Source of the DNA: a bacterium
GTDB lineage: Bacteria > SAR324 > XYD2-FULL-50-16
NCBI GenBank assembly: GCA_018829445.1
Contig: JAHJTV010000073.1
Location: 124,001 to 188,000, forward strand
Length of the DNA stretch: 64,000 bases
Reading direction: 5' to 3'
Under the pieces are notes generated by a model. The model saw nothing but the letters and a program-made list of their open reading frames with translations. It ran no database searches and had not been told where the DNA came from. The translations under genes were made by a program, and so were the position numbers. Positions 36,198-45,553 of the stretch are shown here, in pieces (within the stretch, counting starts at the first letter, position 1; each line of letters starts with the position of its first letter).

Positions 36198-37742
36198 ATG
36201 AGAATAAAACTTTCTATTCTGTTAATTTTAGCTTTGATTTGTTTTTCTTCCTTGGTAAGTGCAGCAGGGGGATCCAGGGATACTTTGATATATGCGGCTT
36301 ACACTGACGTTAAGGACTGGGATCCGTCGGCAGCATCATCTACAGAGTATATTATGCTGGCCAGTGTTTATGAAACCCTTGTTTATTATAATGTTCCCGG
36401 TTCGCAGCAAATATTGAGTCCGGGTTTGGCGACCTCATGGGAAAAGTCAAAAGATGGTTTGTCGTGGACATTCAATTTGAGAAAAGGGGTGACCTTTCAT
36501 GATGGAACTCCTATGAATGCCGAGGCTGTGAAATATTCAATTGAACGAACCCTGAAGATGAAAAAGGGGACATATTATATCTGGCTGGCAGTAAAAGGGG
36601 TTGAAGTTGTCGATGATCACACCGTTAGGTTCCATTTAAAAAATCCGGCACCTGTTGATCTGATAGCGTCCTCCCAATATGGGGCTTTTATTTTTTCTCC
36701 CACTGCGGCTGAAAAGGGCACCGACTGGTTTATGCAGGGGAATGATGCCGGTTCAGGGCCTTACAGGGTTGAAAGCTGGGAAAAAAGTCAGCAGACAGTA
36801 TTGGGAAAGTATGAAAAATATTGGAAGGGTTGGTCCGGGAAACATTTTGACAGGATTATCCTGAAAACAGTTCTGGAAAAATCGACACAAGTCCAGATGG
36901 TAAAGAGTGGAGAAGCTGATTTCGCCTCGCTGATTCCGGTGGATTCATTACCCTCTCTGAAACAGGCTGCCGGGGTTGAGGTGACTACTCCCGAATCCTG
37001 GATGAACTCCATGTTTCTGATAAATACAAAGAAATTTCCCACCAATAATCTCAAAATAAGGCAAGCTCTGTCTTACGCCTGGGATTATCAGTCGGTTGTC
37101 GGCTCCATCTATAATGGCTTGGCATCAGTGGCAAAAGGTCCGATTCCCAAAACAATGTGGGGGCATAACGCCAGTCTTCCCGCAGCGGAATATAATCTGC
37201 AGAAGGCAGCCCAGTTAGTCAAAGAAAGTGGTATCCCTGCAGATCAGTTAAAAATGACCATAGCTTACATCGGGACATCACAGGAGTATGAAAACTGTGC
37301 TCAGTTGCTGCAGGCAAATCTCGCTCAAATTGGAATTCAACTTGAGTTAAAACCTGGGCCCTGGGGAACGATTTGGAAACAGGCCAAGACTTTGGATACA
37401 GCGCCCAATATTCAGTCGATGACCTGGTGGCCAACCTATCCGACTCCCAATGACTGGTTAATCGGAATGTTCAAAACGGAAGACCCGGCTTTGTTTAATC
37501 TATCACATTATTCAAATTCCAAGGTTGATCAATTACTGGATGAAGGGGTAAAAATGGAAGGAATTGATCAGCAGGCAGCAGACAAGATCTATCAGGAAGC
37601 ACAAAGTGAAATCATGAAGGATGTTCCCGCGATTTTTTATGCAGACATCTTACGTCGGATAGTTAAACGCTCTTCGGTAAAAGGATATGTCGATAACCCG
37701 GCTTATTCAGGAATCTTTTATTATCAGCTTTATAGAGAATAG
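36198..37742 (+). CDS. Peptide/nickel/opine-type ABC transporter substrate-binding protein
   Basis: The 514-residue periplasmic protein (SBP_bac_5 family) starts with a signal peptide (MRIKLSILLILALICFSS, cleavage near 'VSAAGG'). It contains 'PGLATSWEKSKDGLSWTFNL', 'RKGVTFHDGTPMNAEAVKYS' and 'LKIRQALSYAWDYQSVVGSI', which are family landmarks. A 'ggagaga' ribosome binding site lies just upstream. The permease and ATPase genes follow after a 426-bp gap that contains repeat hairpins. A nitrilase-superfamily amidase at the end of the cluster suggests the imported compound may be an amide, small peptide or similar nitrogen compound. Confidence 0.93.
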   Translation: MRIKLSILLILALICFSSLVSAAGGSRDTLIYAAYTDVKDWDPSAASSTEYIMLASVYETLVYYNVPGSQQILSPGLATSWEKSKDGLSWTFNLRKGVTFHDGTPMNAEAVKYSIERTLKMKKGTYYIWLAVKGVEVVDDHTVRFHLKNPAPVDLIASSQYGAFIFSPTAAEKGTDWFMQGNDAGSGPYRVESWEKSQQTVLGKYEKYWKGWSGKHFDRIILKTVLEKSTQVQMVKSGEADFASLIPVDSLPSLKQAAGVEVTTPESWMNSMFLINTKKFPTNNLKIRQALSYAWDYQSVVGSIYNGLASVAKGPIPKTMWGHNASLPAAEYNLQKAAQLVKESGIPADQLKMTIAYIGTSQEYENCAQLLQANLAQIGIQLELKPGPWGTIWKQAKTLDTAPNIQSMTWWPTYPTPNDWLIGMFKTEDPALFNLSHYSNSKVDQLLDEGVKMEGIDQQAADKIYQEAQSEIMKDVPAIFYADILRRIVKRSSVKGYVDNPAYSGIFYYQLYRE

Positions 37743-37839
37743 AGTCGCTTTTCCAAAGAACTCTAGTTTGTCCTGCGCCCATTTACGGGAGCAATGTCAT
37801 TTAGCTAAGATATTCCATTATCATCCTGAGAAGGAACGA

Positions 37840-37873
37840 CGAAGGATCTTCATGATTTAATAGAGATCCTTCG
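37840..37873. repeat. Hairpin repeat after the binding protein gene
   Basis: CGAAGGATCT (37840-37849) and AGATCCTTCG (37864-37873) are exact reverse complements around a 14-base loop, about 100 bp after the binding protein stop. Phrases of this type are common dispersed repeats. It may limit read-through into the permease genes, giving more binding protein than permease. Confidence 0.55.
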
Positions 37874-37976
37874 CTGTCGCCTGGAAGAGAGATGTTTTAT
37901 TATGGTAATGGATTCTGGTTCAACAGGTTGTCTCAAAACTCAAAAGTTGGTGAGTTATCCCAAAATCCGGATAAAA

Positions 37977-38057
37977 TGTCATTCCGGCCTTGAGCCGGAA
38001 TCCATATTGATAATAATGAAGTAGACAGGTGGATCCCCGATCAAGTCCGGGATGACA
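37977..38057. repeat. REP/MITE-like element with inverted ends
   Basis: The left end reads TGTCATTCCGGCCTTGAGCC and continues to TCCA (37977-38004), with an internal ATTCCGGC/GCCGGAAT hairpin. The right end, TGGATCCCCGATCAAGTCCG and on to GATGACA (38030-38057), is its reverse complement at about 20 of 28 positions. This 'GTCATTCCGG...CCGGGATGAC' form is a familiar short palindromic repeat type in many bacterial genomes. A related half (CGGCTCAGAGCCG with 'gtggaatccctgatga') lies at 54231-54260. Confidence 0.7.
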
Positions 38058-38168
38058 AGGTAAGACCTTAGAGATATTTCTATTATGATATGGTCTGCAA
38101 AATTTCCGAGAGAGTTAATCTTGATTTGAAGTACTTATAAAAATTTACACGGAATAAAAGCAACAGCA

Positions 38169-39194
38169 ATGAAGAAGTACCTGTTAAAGAGGTTAGTCTT
38201 AATAGTCCTGGTGCTGATGGGCGTTTCAATCATCACCTTTGTGATCTCCCATGTTATCCCCGGTTCTCCGGCTGCCATGTGGGTGGGGACAAAACCAACG
38301 CAAGAGCAACTGGATGAGGCCATCAGGGAGCTTGGTCTGGATCAGCCCTTACCGATTCAGTATATTAACTATGTCAAAAATCTGGTTCAAGGTGATCTGG
38401 GAGTGTCCCTGAGAACACGTAGGAAGGTATCGGAAGAGCTACGCAGTCGGTGGGCGGCCACATTTGAACTGGTATCGGTTTCATTGCTGATTGCCATAAT
38501 AATAGGAATCCCCCTGGGGGTGCTCTCCGCTACTCACAAAGACAAGCCTCTGGATCATACCAGCAGGATGTTTTCCATATCAGGCGTTGCAATGCCTGTT
38601 TTCTGGCTGGGTATGACACTGCAGTTGCTACTTCACGGTTACTTTGATCTGTTGCCATTACAGGGCCGCATCGATTCCCAGGTACTGATGGATCATGCGA
38701 TAGAATCCATCACGGGTTTTTACCTGATAGATTCCTTGTTAACGTCGAACTGGCCGGGTTTTATCAGCTCAGTTACCCACATGATATTACCAGCCATTAC
38801 CATGTCGTTTGCCTCCTTGGCCATCGTTACTCGAATGTCGCGTTCCTCAATGTTGGAAGTTTTAAAGGAGGATTATATTGAAACCTCACAGGCCTATGGA
38901 GTTGGGAAAGGTACGGTATTATATAAATATGCCCTGAAGAATGCCTTAATTCCGACTATTACTGTCGTTGGCCTCAATTATGGTTTAATGCTGGGCGGAT
39001 CATTTATGGTTGAATCTATCTTTGATTGGCCCGGTCTGGGCAGATACACGATTTTATCGATCCAAACCAATGACTTTCCGGCCATTATGGGAGTTACAAT
39101 TTTGTTTGCCCTGACTTATGTTGTGCTCAACCTGATTGTGGATCTTGTGTACTTTCTGATAGATCCCCGAATCCAAACTCCGGGGGGGATATAA
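38169..39194 (+). CDS. dppB: ABC transporter permease, DppB/OppB type
   Basis: The 341-residue permease has an N-terminal helix (KRLVLIVLVLMGVSIITFVI) and the DppB signature stretch 'ELGLDQPLPIQYINYVKNLV' followed by 'GDLGVSLRTRRKV'. The EAA-loop region is 'EDYIETSQAYGVGKGTVLYK' and the end is 'FLIDPRIQTPGG'. About six helices are visible. It forms the pore with the DppC-like subunit three bases downstream. No good Shine-Dalgarno precedes it. Confidence 0.93.
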   Translation: MKKYLLKRLVLIVLVLMGVSIITFVISHVIPGSPAAMWVGTKPTQEQLDEAIRELGLDQPLPIQYINYVKNLVQGDLGVSLRTRRKVSEELRSRWAATFELVSVSLLIAIIIGIPLGVLSATHKDKPLDHTSRMFSISGVAMPVFWLGMTLQLLLHGYFDLLPLQGRIDSQVLMDHAIESITGFYLIDSLLTSNWPGFISSVTHMILPAITMSFASLAIVTRMSRSSMLEVLKEDYIETSQAYGVGKGTVLYKYALKNALIPTITVVGLNYGLMLGGSFMVESIFDWPGLGRYTILSIQTNDFPAIMGVTILFALTYVVLNLIVDLVYFLIDPRIQTPGGI

Positions 39195-39197
39195 GCA

Positions 39198-40070
39198 ATG
39201 GCAGGCAATCGATTTCAACTCAAAGGAAAACTGAGATATCTCCTGCACCTGGGAAGTAAAAATCCCCTGTTTTTGGTGGGAATAAGCATTATTTTTGTTC
39301 TTATCTTCTGTGCTGTTTTTGCACCAATAATTACTCCTTATCCCCAGGATGCGGAGTTCGGGATTAACTTTGCCGAAAAGCTGAAGAGTCCCGGCGCGAA
39401 ACACCTGTTTGGATCCGATGCTCTGGGGAGGGACATTTTTACCCGGGTGATTTTTGGAACGAGAATGTCGCTAAAAATCGGGATAACAGTAATTGTAATC
39501 GCCCTGGCGCTTGGAGTCCCCCTGGGATTAATAGCCGGTTTTTTAGGTGGAAAGGTGGACGAGATCATCATGCGCATAGCTGACATTTTTCTGGCATTTC
39601 CGTCCATTTTGCTGCCTCTTGCAATTGCCTCCGCCTTAGGGGCGTCCATTATCAATGCCATGATCGCCATTGCGGTTTCCTGGTTTCCCTGGTACATCCG
39701 CATCATCAGGGCGCAGGTACTCTCTATTAAAGAGGAATTATATGTGGAATCCGCCCGGTCAATCGGTGTCAGCAATGCCAGAATTATCATCAGGCACATT
39801 CTCCCCAATTCGCTGAGTCCGATTGTTATTCAAGCTTCCATGGATATGGGCTATGCAATCTTGGCTGCTGCCAGCCTGAGTTTTATAGGTGTGGGGGCAA
39901 AACCGCCCACAGTTGAGTGGGGATTGATGATTACATCGGCACGAGCTTACTACATGGACTACTGGTGGACGGTAACATTTCCTGGTCTGGCGATTTTTAT
40001 CACGGTTCTGGCCTTTAATCTGGTAGGTGATGGTCTGAGAGATATTCTGGACCCCAAGATCAGAGATTGA
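39198..40070 (+). CDS. dppC: ABC transporter permease, DppC/OppC type
   Basis: The 290-residue permease has the OppC-type N-terminal helix and linker ('PLFLVGISIIFVLIFCAVFA', then 'HLFGSDALGRDIFTRVIFG'), the EAA loop 'EELYVESARSIGVSNARIII' and the end 'NLVGDGLRDILDPKIRD', which is nearly invariant in the family. It starts four bases after dppB, so the two are translationally coupled. It is a partner of the two ATPases downstream. Confidence 0.94.
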   Translation: MAGNRFQLKGKLRYLLHLGSKNPLFLVGISIIFVLIFCAVFAPIITPYPQDAEFGINFAEKLKSPGAKHLFGSDALGRDIFTRVIFGTRMSLKIGITVIVIALALGVPLGLIAGFLGGKVDEIIMRIADIFLAFPSILLPLAIASALGASIINAMIAIAVSWFPWYIRIIRAQVLSIKEELYVESARSIGVSNARIIIRHILPNSLSPIVIQASMDMGYAILAAASLSFIGVGAKPPTVEWGLMITSARAYYMDYWWTVTFPGLAIFITVLAFNLVGDGLRDILDPKIRD

Positions 40071-40100
40071 TTTCTGGCATTTCTTTAAAAACGGTTTGAT

Positions 40101-41075
40101 ATGAGCAATACATCAATTCTGGCAATCGAAAATTTAAGAACTCACTTTTTTACCTATGGCGGGGTGGTTAAGGCTGTTGATGGCTTGAACCTGTCCATTG
40201 GTCAAAAGGAGGTGCTGGGGATTGTTGGTGAGACCGGTTGCGGGAAATCCGTTGCAGCCAGATCCATTCTTAATCTCATCCCCGAACCGGGGAAGATTGT
40301 CTCTGGTAGAATTTTTCTCAACGGTGATAATCTTCTGGAAAAATCTGACGATGAACTCCGTAAAATAAGAGGCGGTAAGATAGCGATGATCTTTCAAAAT
40401 CCGCTGACTTCCTTAAACCCGGTATTTACGATTGGAGACCAGGTTTCCCATATTATCCGTATTCATCAGACCAAGAATAGAGAGGAGATCAGGAAACGGT
40501 TGCTTGAGATGTTTTTACTCGTCCGCCTGCCCAATCCTTTAAGACTCTTGACGAAATATCCCCACGAATTAAGCGGTGGGCAACTGCAGCGTATCATGAT
40601 TGCCATGGCTTTATCCTGTAGACCTCAACTGCTGATTGCTGATGAACCGACCACAGCTCTGGACGTTACCATCCAGGCTCAAATATTAACGTTGATGTTA
40701 CAACTGAAAGAGGAATTAAATACCTCGATCATGATGATTACCCATGATCTGGGAGTGGTTGCCGAGACCTGTGACCGGGTTGCCGTTATGTATGCCGGGA
40801 AAATTGTGGAGACCGGAGGGGTGAGTAAGATATTTGCAGAAGCGAAACATCCCTATACAAAAGGTTTGATGTATTCCGCTCCGGGAAAAGCTATTCCGGG
40901 ACAGAAACTAAAAACGATCAAGGGAACAGTCCCCGATCTTACAGATCTACCCACCGGCTGCTTGTTTGCTCCGCGATGTCCAATCTCTGAGCAGCTCTGT
41001 AGAGAGGAGGAGCCGAGGCTGGAGGGGGAAATAAACGGTCATCAGGTGGCTTGCTTTAAAAGTGGGGTTTGTTAA
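40101..41075 (+). CDS. dppD: ABC transporter ATPase, DppD/OppD type
   Basis: The 324-residue ATPase has Walker A 'GIVGETGCGKSVAARSILNL' (about residues 39-58), Q-loop 'IAMIFQNPLTSLNPVF', signature 'LSGGQLQRIMIAMALS', Walker B 'LLIADEPTTALDVT' and the C-terminal oligopeptide/dipeptide domain with cysteines 'GCLFAPRCPISEQLCREEEP' that in relatives bind an iron-sulfur cluster. It directly abuts dppF (its TAA is followed by ATG without a gap). Confidence 0.94.
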   Translation: MSNTSILAIENLRTHFFTYGGVVKAVDGLNLSIGQKEVLGIVGETGCGKSVAARSILNLIPEPGKIVSGRIFLNGDNLLEKSDDELRKIRGGKIAMIFQNPLTSLNPVFTIGDQVSHIIRIHQTKNREEIRKRLLEMFLLVRLPNPLRLLTKYPHELSGGQLQRIMIAMALSCRPQLLIADEPTTALDVTIQAQILTLMLQLKEELNTSIMMITHDLGVVAETCDRVAVMYAGKIVETGGVSKIFAEAKHPYTKGLMYSAPGKAIPGQKLKTIKGTVPDLTDLPTGCLFAPRCPISEQLCREEEPRLEGEINGHQVACFKSGVC

Positions 41076-42020
41076 ATGGAACCAATCGTCGAGTGCAGAA
41101 ACCTCAAGAAATACTACCATACCAATAGCGGGACCGTGTTGGCTGTTGATGATGTCTCCTTTCCCATCTACAAAGGGGAAACCGTCGGATTGGTGGGTGA
41201 GTCGGGTTGTGGAAAATCTACAATTGGACGAACCATCCTGAAATTAATCGAGCCCACAGACGGTCAGTTGCTGTTTGAAGGTCGGAATATTTATGCCCTG
41301 GAACGATCTGAATTGAACCTGCTTCGCAAAAAGATGGGAATTGTTTTTCAAAACCCATACTCATCACTGAATCCGAGGATGAAAGTCCTGGACATCGTCA
41401 GTGAACCGATCCGAACCAATTCGAAAATGGGTAAAAAAGAGATCAGAAACCTGGTGATTCAACTTCTGGAGCAGGTGGGATTAAAACAGGAACACCTCTA
41501 CCGGTTTCCTCACCAGTTCAGCGGAGGTCAAAGACAACGGATCGCCATAGCCCGTTCGCTGTCGCTGAACCCCTCTTTCCTTATTTTTGACGAACCCACG
41601 TCGGCATTAGATGTATCCGTTCAAGCCCAGGTGCTGAACCTGATCAGAGACCTGCAGCGGCAGCAGAATCTGACATACCTGTTCATCACCCACGATCTGG
41701 AAGTGATCAAACACATGGGAGATCGTATTTTGGTGATGTACCTGGGAAAATTGGTTGAATCAGGATCGGTGCGGGCTGTTTTTGACAATCCGCTTCATCC
41801 CTACACCAAGGCGCTGATTTCTGCTATTCCCAAGCTTGATCCGAAGGAAAAAAAGGAACGGCTACTTCTGGAGGGAGATGTCCCCTCACCCATTAATCCG
41901 CCGACAGGTTGCCGCTTTCATACCCGTTGCCCCTTGGCTGAAGATCTGTGCGCAAGGGAAGAACCCGAATTAATAGAAAAATTTGAACGCCAGGTGGCGT
42001 GTCATTTTTGTGAACTGTAA
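41076..42020 (+). CDS. dppF: ABC transporter ATPase, DppF/OppF type
   Basis: The 314-residue ATPase has Walker A 'GLVGESGCGKSTIGRTILKL' (about residues 39-58), 'GIVFQNPYSSLNPRMKV', signature 'FSGGQRQRIAIARSLS', Walker B 'FLIFDEPTSALDVS' and the same Cys-containing C-terminal motif 'GCRFHTRCPLAEDLCAREEP'. It completes a five-gene Dpp-type importer and is followed 17 bp later by an amidase gene, which suggests co-transcription. Confidence 0.94.
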   Translation: MEPIVECRNLKKYYHTNSGTVLAVDDVSFPIYKGETVGLVGESGCGKSTIGRTILKLIEPTDGQLLFEGRNIYALERSELNLLRKKMGIVFQNPYSSLNPRMKVLDIVSEPIRTNSKMGKKEIRNLVIQLLEQVGLKQEHLYRFPHQFSGGQRQRIAIARSLSLNPSFLIFDEPTSALDVSVQAQVLNLIRDLQRQQNLTYLFITHDLEVIKHMGDRILVMYLGKLVESGSVRAVFDNPLHPYTKALISAIPKLDPKEKKERLLLEGDVPSPINPPTGCRFHTRCPLAEDLCAREEPELIEKFERQVACHFCEL

Positions 42021-42037
42021 TTTTTGGAGATGTTTTA

Positions 42038-42886
42038 ATGTCGAGTACCATAGGTATCGCTGCAGTACAGATGAAGGTCAGGCCAGGGGAAGGAAACCTG
42101 GAGCGGATGGAACTCCACCTGGAGAAAATTAATAGAGACTATCCATGGGTGGAACTGGTTCTATTTAGTGAATTATGTGTTTTGGGGAATGATCCAAAAT
42201 GGGCACAGACGATACCGGGTCCCATAACAGAGACTCTCTGCTTGATGGCAAAAAAGTATTCCACCTGGCTTGTTCCCGGTTCCATTAACGAACAAGTCGG
42301 TGACCGAATCTATAATACGGCTCTGGTGATAAATCCCCAGGGAACCGTTGTCGCCAGCTATCGAAAACTTTACCCGTGGAAACCGCTGGAAAAATGTGCT
42401 TCGGGAAAAGAATTTTGTGTATTTGAGATCCCCGGCCGGCTGCGGTTTGGCTTGTGCATCTGTTATGACCAATGGTTTCCGGAAGTCAGTAGACAACTCA
42501 CCTGGATGGGTGCTGAAGCCATTCTCTGCCCCACCATGACGGGCACTCCGGACAGACCTTTGGAGCTGATTTTGAGTAGGGCCAATGCCATCTCAAACCA
42601 GGCCTACTTTATTAATCTTAATGGTCTGGAACATGGTGGAAACGGACAATCCGTAATCATCGGGCCTGAAGGTGAGATTATCACCGAAGCAGGTAAAGAT
42701 GAGGACATTCTGGTGGCAAAACTGAGCAGGGATCATCTTTGTACGATCAGGGAGAATGGAACCATGGGAGTAAGCCAGGTTTTAAAGAGCTTCAGGGATG
42801 AAAATGTGACTTTCCCCCTTTATCAGACCGATGTTGCAAGCGGTATCGGTTTCAATAGCCTTGGATTGATCGGAAATAGCAAATAA
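42038..42886 (+). CDS. Nitrilase-superfamily carbon-nitrogen hydrolase
   Basis: The 282-residue enzyme carries the Glu-Lys-Cys triad of the superfamily: Glu in 'LVLFSELCVLG', Lys in 'SYRKLYPWKP' and Cys in 'FGLCICYDQWFPEVSRQL'. It hydrolyses a C-N bond in an amide, carbamoyl compound or, less likely, a nitrile. The ATG follows a good 'ggag' site. Co-location with a Dpp-type importer and a GntR regulator suggests that the imported compound is the amide substrate. It resembles aliphatic amidase/formamidase-like members more than NAD synthetase domains. The specific substrate is unknown. Confidence 0.9.
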   Translation: MSSTIGIAAVQMKVRPGEGNLERMELHLEKINRDYPWVELVLFSELCVLGNDPKWAQTIPGPITETLCLMAKKYSTWLVPGSINEQVGDRIYNTALVINPQGTVVASYRKLYPWKPLEKCASGKEFCVFEIPGRLRFGLCICYDQWFPEVSRQLTWMGAEAILCPTMTGTPDRPLELILSRANAISNQAYFINLNGLEHGGNGQSVIIGPEGEIITEAGKDEDILVAKLSRDHLCTIRENGTMGVSQVLKSFRDENVTFPLYQTDVASGIGFNSLGLIGNSK

Positions 42887-42980
42887 CCGCACTTTCAATG
42901 GCACAAAAAAAGAATTTCAGTTACTTTAGACTTCAGACAGAACAGAAAATCTTGTTGATTCCTCCTTCCACGAAGAAATT

Positions 42981-43661
42981 ATGACGGAAAACACGATGAT
43001 AGCTGGTAATAACGGATTAACCGGGCATCGGCTTTTAAGAACAGAAGTGTATGAATATCTCAGATCCCAGATAAAAGAGGGAAACCTTCATCCTGGCATG
43101 TTCATCAGCATGAATACATTGATGAAAACCTTGAATATCAGTCGGACTCCATTGAGAGATGCTCTCTTACAGCTCCAGGGAGAGGGGTTTGTCAGCTTTC
43201 TCCCCCAAAGAGGGATTCAAATATCGGAGCTATCGCAGAAGGACATAGAAAATCTTTATGAAATTATGGGAGCTTTGGAATCACGCGTCCTCCTGTCTGT
43301 TTTTGATCGGATTACACCTGATCTGATTACTAAAATGAAAGAGATCAATCAGCAGATGTTTGCCAGCATCTCGGAGGAAGACCTGAACATCTATTTTGAT
43401 CTGAATGTCGCCTTTCATAGTACCTACATTTCCATGTCCTCCAATGCTCCCCTTTGTAATTTGATAGATGTGGTTCGCCAAAGACTCTTTGTATTTGGGA
43501 AAAAAGACTGGAGTCTGAAAATGCGCGAATTGAATCATTCTGAACATCTTGAATTCCTGAGAATTCTTGAGACCGGGGATGCTATCAAATCAGCCGATTA
43601 CCTGCGTGATTATCATTGCAATTACCAGATCCTCAAGGATGCAGAGAATGCCAGTCAGTAG
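42981..43661 (+). CDS. GntR-family regulator with FCD ligand domain
   Basis: The 226-residue protein has an N-terminal winged HTH ('RTEVYEYLRSQIKEGNLHPG' and 'LNISRTPLRDALLQLQGEGF', about residues 20-80) and an all-helical FCD domain (about 90-215) with His residues in 'NVAFHSTYISMS' and 'NHSEHLEFLRILE' that in relatives bind metal and a carboxylate ligand. It is last in the dpp-amidase cluster, so autoregulated control of that operon is likely. The palindrome at 35968-35977 is a candidate site. Confidence 0.92.
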   Translation: MTENTMIAGNNGLTGHRLLRTEVYEYLRSQIKEGNLHPGMFISMNTLMKTLNISRTPLRDALLQLQGEGFVSFLPQRGIQISELSQKDIENLYEIMGALESRVLLSVFDRITPDLITKMKEINQQMFASISEEDLNIYFDLNVAFHSTYISMSSNAPLCNLIDVVRQRLFVFGKKDWSLKMRELNHSEHLEFLRILETGDAIKSADYLRDYHCNYQILKDAENASQ

Positions 43662-43688
43662 GAGGTATCATCTCTGGTGATTATCCAC

Positions 43689-45110
43689 TCAGTTGAGCCA
43701 CTTCATTTTTTTTGTCAGATTGTAAATCCTGTCAAATGTTTTTCCATAAGGCGGTGTTATCGCCAGTGCTACTTTAGCCTGTTTGAAGACAGGTTTTAAT
43801 TTTGAAAATTCTGTAAATCCCTCGTATCCGTGATAATGTCCCATTCCGCTGTTTCCTATACCGCCAAACGGCATATCATGCTGGGCAACATGCATAGCAC
43901 AGTCATTAATGGTCACACCGCCGGATATTGTGTTTGTTATCAGTTTATTCACAACGCGTTGATTATTTGAGAAGATATACAGGGCTAGTGGTCTCTCATG
44001 CCGGTTTATATAGTCGATTACCTGCTCCAGTGATTTATAAGGCATGATCGGTAAAAAGGGACCAAATATCTCATCCTGCATAAGCACCATATCATCATTA
44101 ACAGATTTGATGATGGTTGGGGAAATCTTCCGTAGAGTCTCATCTGCCTGGGGCCCCTGCAACAGGTTGATCACTTCTGCCTGCTTACTTTTGGCATCCT
44201 TGAGGGTGTTCATAAGCCGCTTAAAAGCTTTCTGGTCGATGATATTGGTGTAATCTTTGGTCTCCAGATTTGGATATCGGCTGGAAACAACCGTCTTTGC
44301 GATTTCAATAAACTGATCAACTTTACCTTCGGGTACAAACAGATAATCCGGAGCAACACACATTTGACCCGAGTTGACCAATTTGGCGTACATAATTCGT
44401 CCCACGGCTGTTTTCAGATCAAAATCCTCTGTCAGAATAGTGGGTGATTTACCTCCAAGTTCCAGTGTAACCGGTACCAGGTTTTTAGAAGCTATACCCA
44501 TAATCGTTTTGCCAACGTCTGGTGAGCCGGTGAATGTCAAGTGATCAAAAGGCAGGGAGGAAAAATCGTTTGAATCCACTCCGGGCAAAAATGCGATCAG
44601 ATCTTCGGAAATATTTTCGGAGAATTTTTTCTGTAGCAATCGACACAAAGTCTGGGAATTGGATGCCTGCTTAATCATTACTCGGTTTCCGGCAGCTATG
44701 GCGCTGGTTAATGGACTGAGCGCTAGGAACAACGGATAGTTCCAGGGAGTGACAATGCCCACAACCCCTTTTGCCTGGGGGATAATCTTGTTCTTTCCTC
44801 CAAAAAATACCAGGGAAACATGACGTTTTTGCGGTTTGATCCACTTTTTCAGTTTTTTTCTTGTGTAGCGCAATCCCAACAAACTGCTGGTTATTTCCAG
44901 GATTTTGGTTTCATGATGGGAACGATTGCCAAAATCAGCTGAGATGGTTTCGCAGATCTCCTTTTCGTTCTCCAACAGGATCTGCTCGATTTTTTGTAAG
45001 GTATCGATTCTTTGCTCATAGCTGATTAAGGGTTGTTTGAAATATGCTTCTTTCTGTTTCTTGAAGGTTTCCTGGGCTGCATTCTTTTGATCGGGTGTCG
45101 GCTTATTCAT
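43689..45110 (-). CDS. Aldehyde dehydrogenase (class 3 / coniferyl aldehyde dehydrogenase-like)
   Basis: The 473-residue NAD(P)-dependent enzyme has the cofactor motif 'GVVGIVTPWNYPLFLAL', the catalytic Glu in 'VTLELGGKSPTIL' and the nucleophile Cys251 in 'NSGQMCVAPDYL'. Its short N-terminus ('RIDTLQKIEQILLENEKEIC') and C-terminal 'AITPPYGKTFDRIYNLTKKM' are typical of the class 3/CalB branch, which oxidises fatty or aromatic aldehydes. The gene stands alone, convergent with the GntR gene, and a two-component system lies upstream. Confidence 0.93.
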   Translation of the reverse strand: MNKPTPDQKNAAQETFKKQKEAYFKQPLISYEQRIDTLQKIEQILLENEKEICETISADFGNRSHHETKILEITSSLLGLRYTRKKLKKWIKPQKRHVSLVFFGGKNKIIPQAKGVVGIVTPWNYPLFLALSPLTSAIAAGNRVMIKQASNSQTLCRLLQKKFSENISEDLIAFLPGVDSNDFSSLPFDHLTFTGSPDVGKTIMGIASKNLVPVTLELGGKSPTILTEDFDLKTAVGRIMYAKLVNSGQMCVAPDYLFVPEGKVDQFIEIAKTVVSSRYPNLETKDYTNIIDQKAFKRLMNTLKDAKSKQAEVINLLQGPQADETLRKISPTIIKSVNDDMVLMQDEIFGPFLPIMPYKSLEQVIDYINRHERPLALYIFSNNQRVVNKLITNTISGGVTINDCAMHVAQHDMPFGGIGNSGMGHYHGYEGFTEFSKLKPVFKQAKVALAITPPYGKTFDRIYNLTKKMKWLN

Positions 45111-45553
45111 TTGTAATCCTTGATTTGAGGTTCTTGGATCGGACTTCAGCTAAGTCTCATAGGGCTATATGCGACTTGACAACAGCAAAAGATACTTCAG
45201 AAAGTCCATATTGAGTAATAACTGTTAGTAATAGTCGTAAAGATATCATATCTTCATTAAAAACAAAATGAATGTTACAAATTGTTACAATTATGTACTA
45301 AAAATAACAATACTTTTTCTAAAAAAACTGCATGTTTTTCAAGCCAAACCCCAAACTCTCTACAAAGTTTCCTACACATCTATTCATTGATTGGAAAGAA
45401 AAGAGTCGCCATTTTAGCAGTTGACGAAGTAAATAATCAAAAAAGAGTATATGTATTCAGACAGTCTTTCAGGGATTTTTAGAAATGGAGAAAGGTAAAG
45501 TTGTTGGGTGGTAGAAACAACAGAAGGAGAGAATACTGACCTATACAATTGCT
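45111..45553. other. Intergenic region, no supported gene
   Basis: The region is AT-rich and lies upstream of the aldehyde dehydrogenase. A 66-codon forward frame (45282-45482) has no recognisable features or ribosome binding site and is not called. A short direct repeat (gttacaa, twice near 45275-45285) is the only pattern seen. Confidence 0.4.

Noticed and set aside
39338..39808. 156-codon frame antisense to dppC
   Set aside because: It is a shadow of a conserved permease gene; its composition (Met, Ala, Ile repeats) reflects the reverse of membrane helices.
45282..45482. 66-codon forward frame in the gap before the response regulator
   Set aside because: No start context, no recognisable features and AT-rich composition typical of non-coding DNA.
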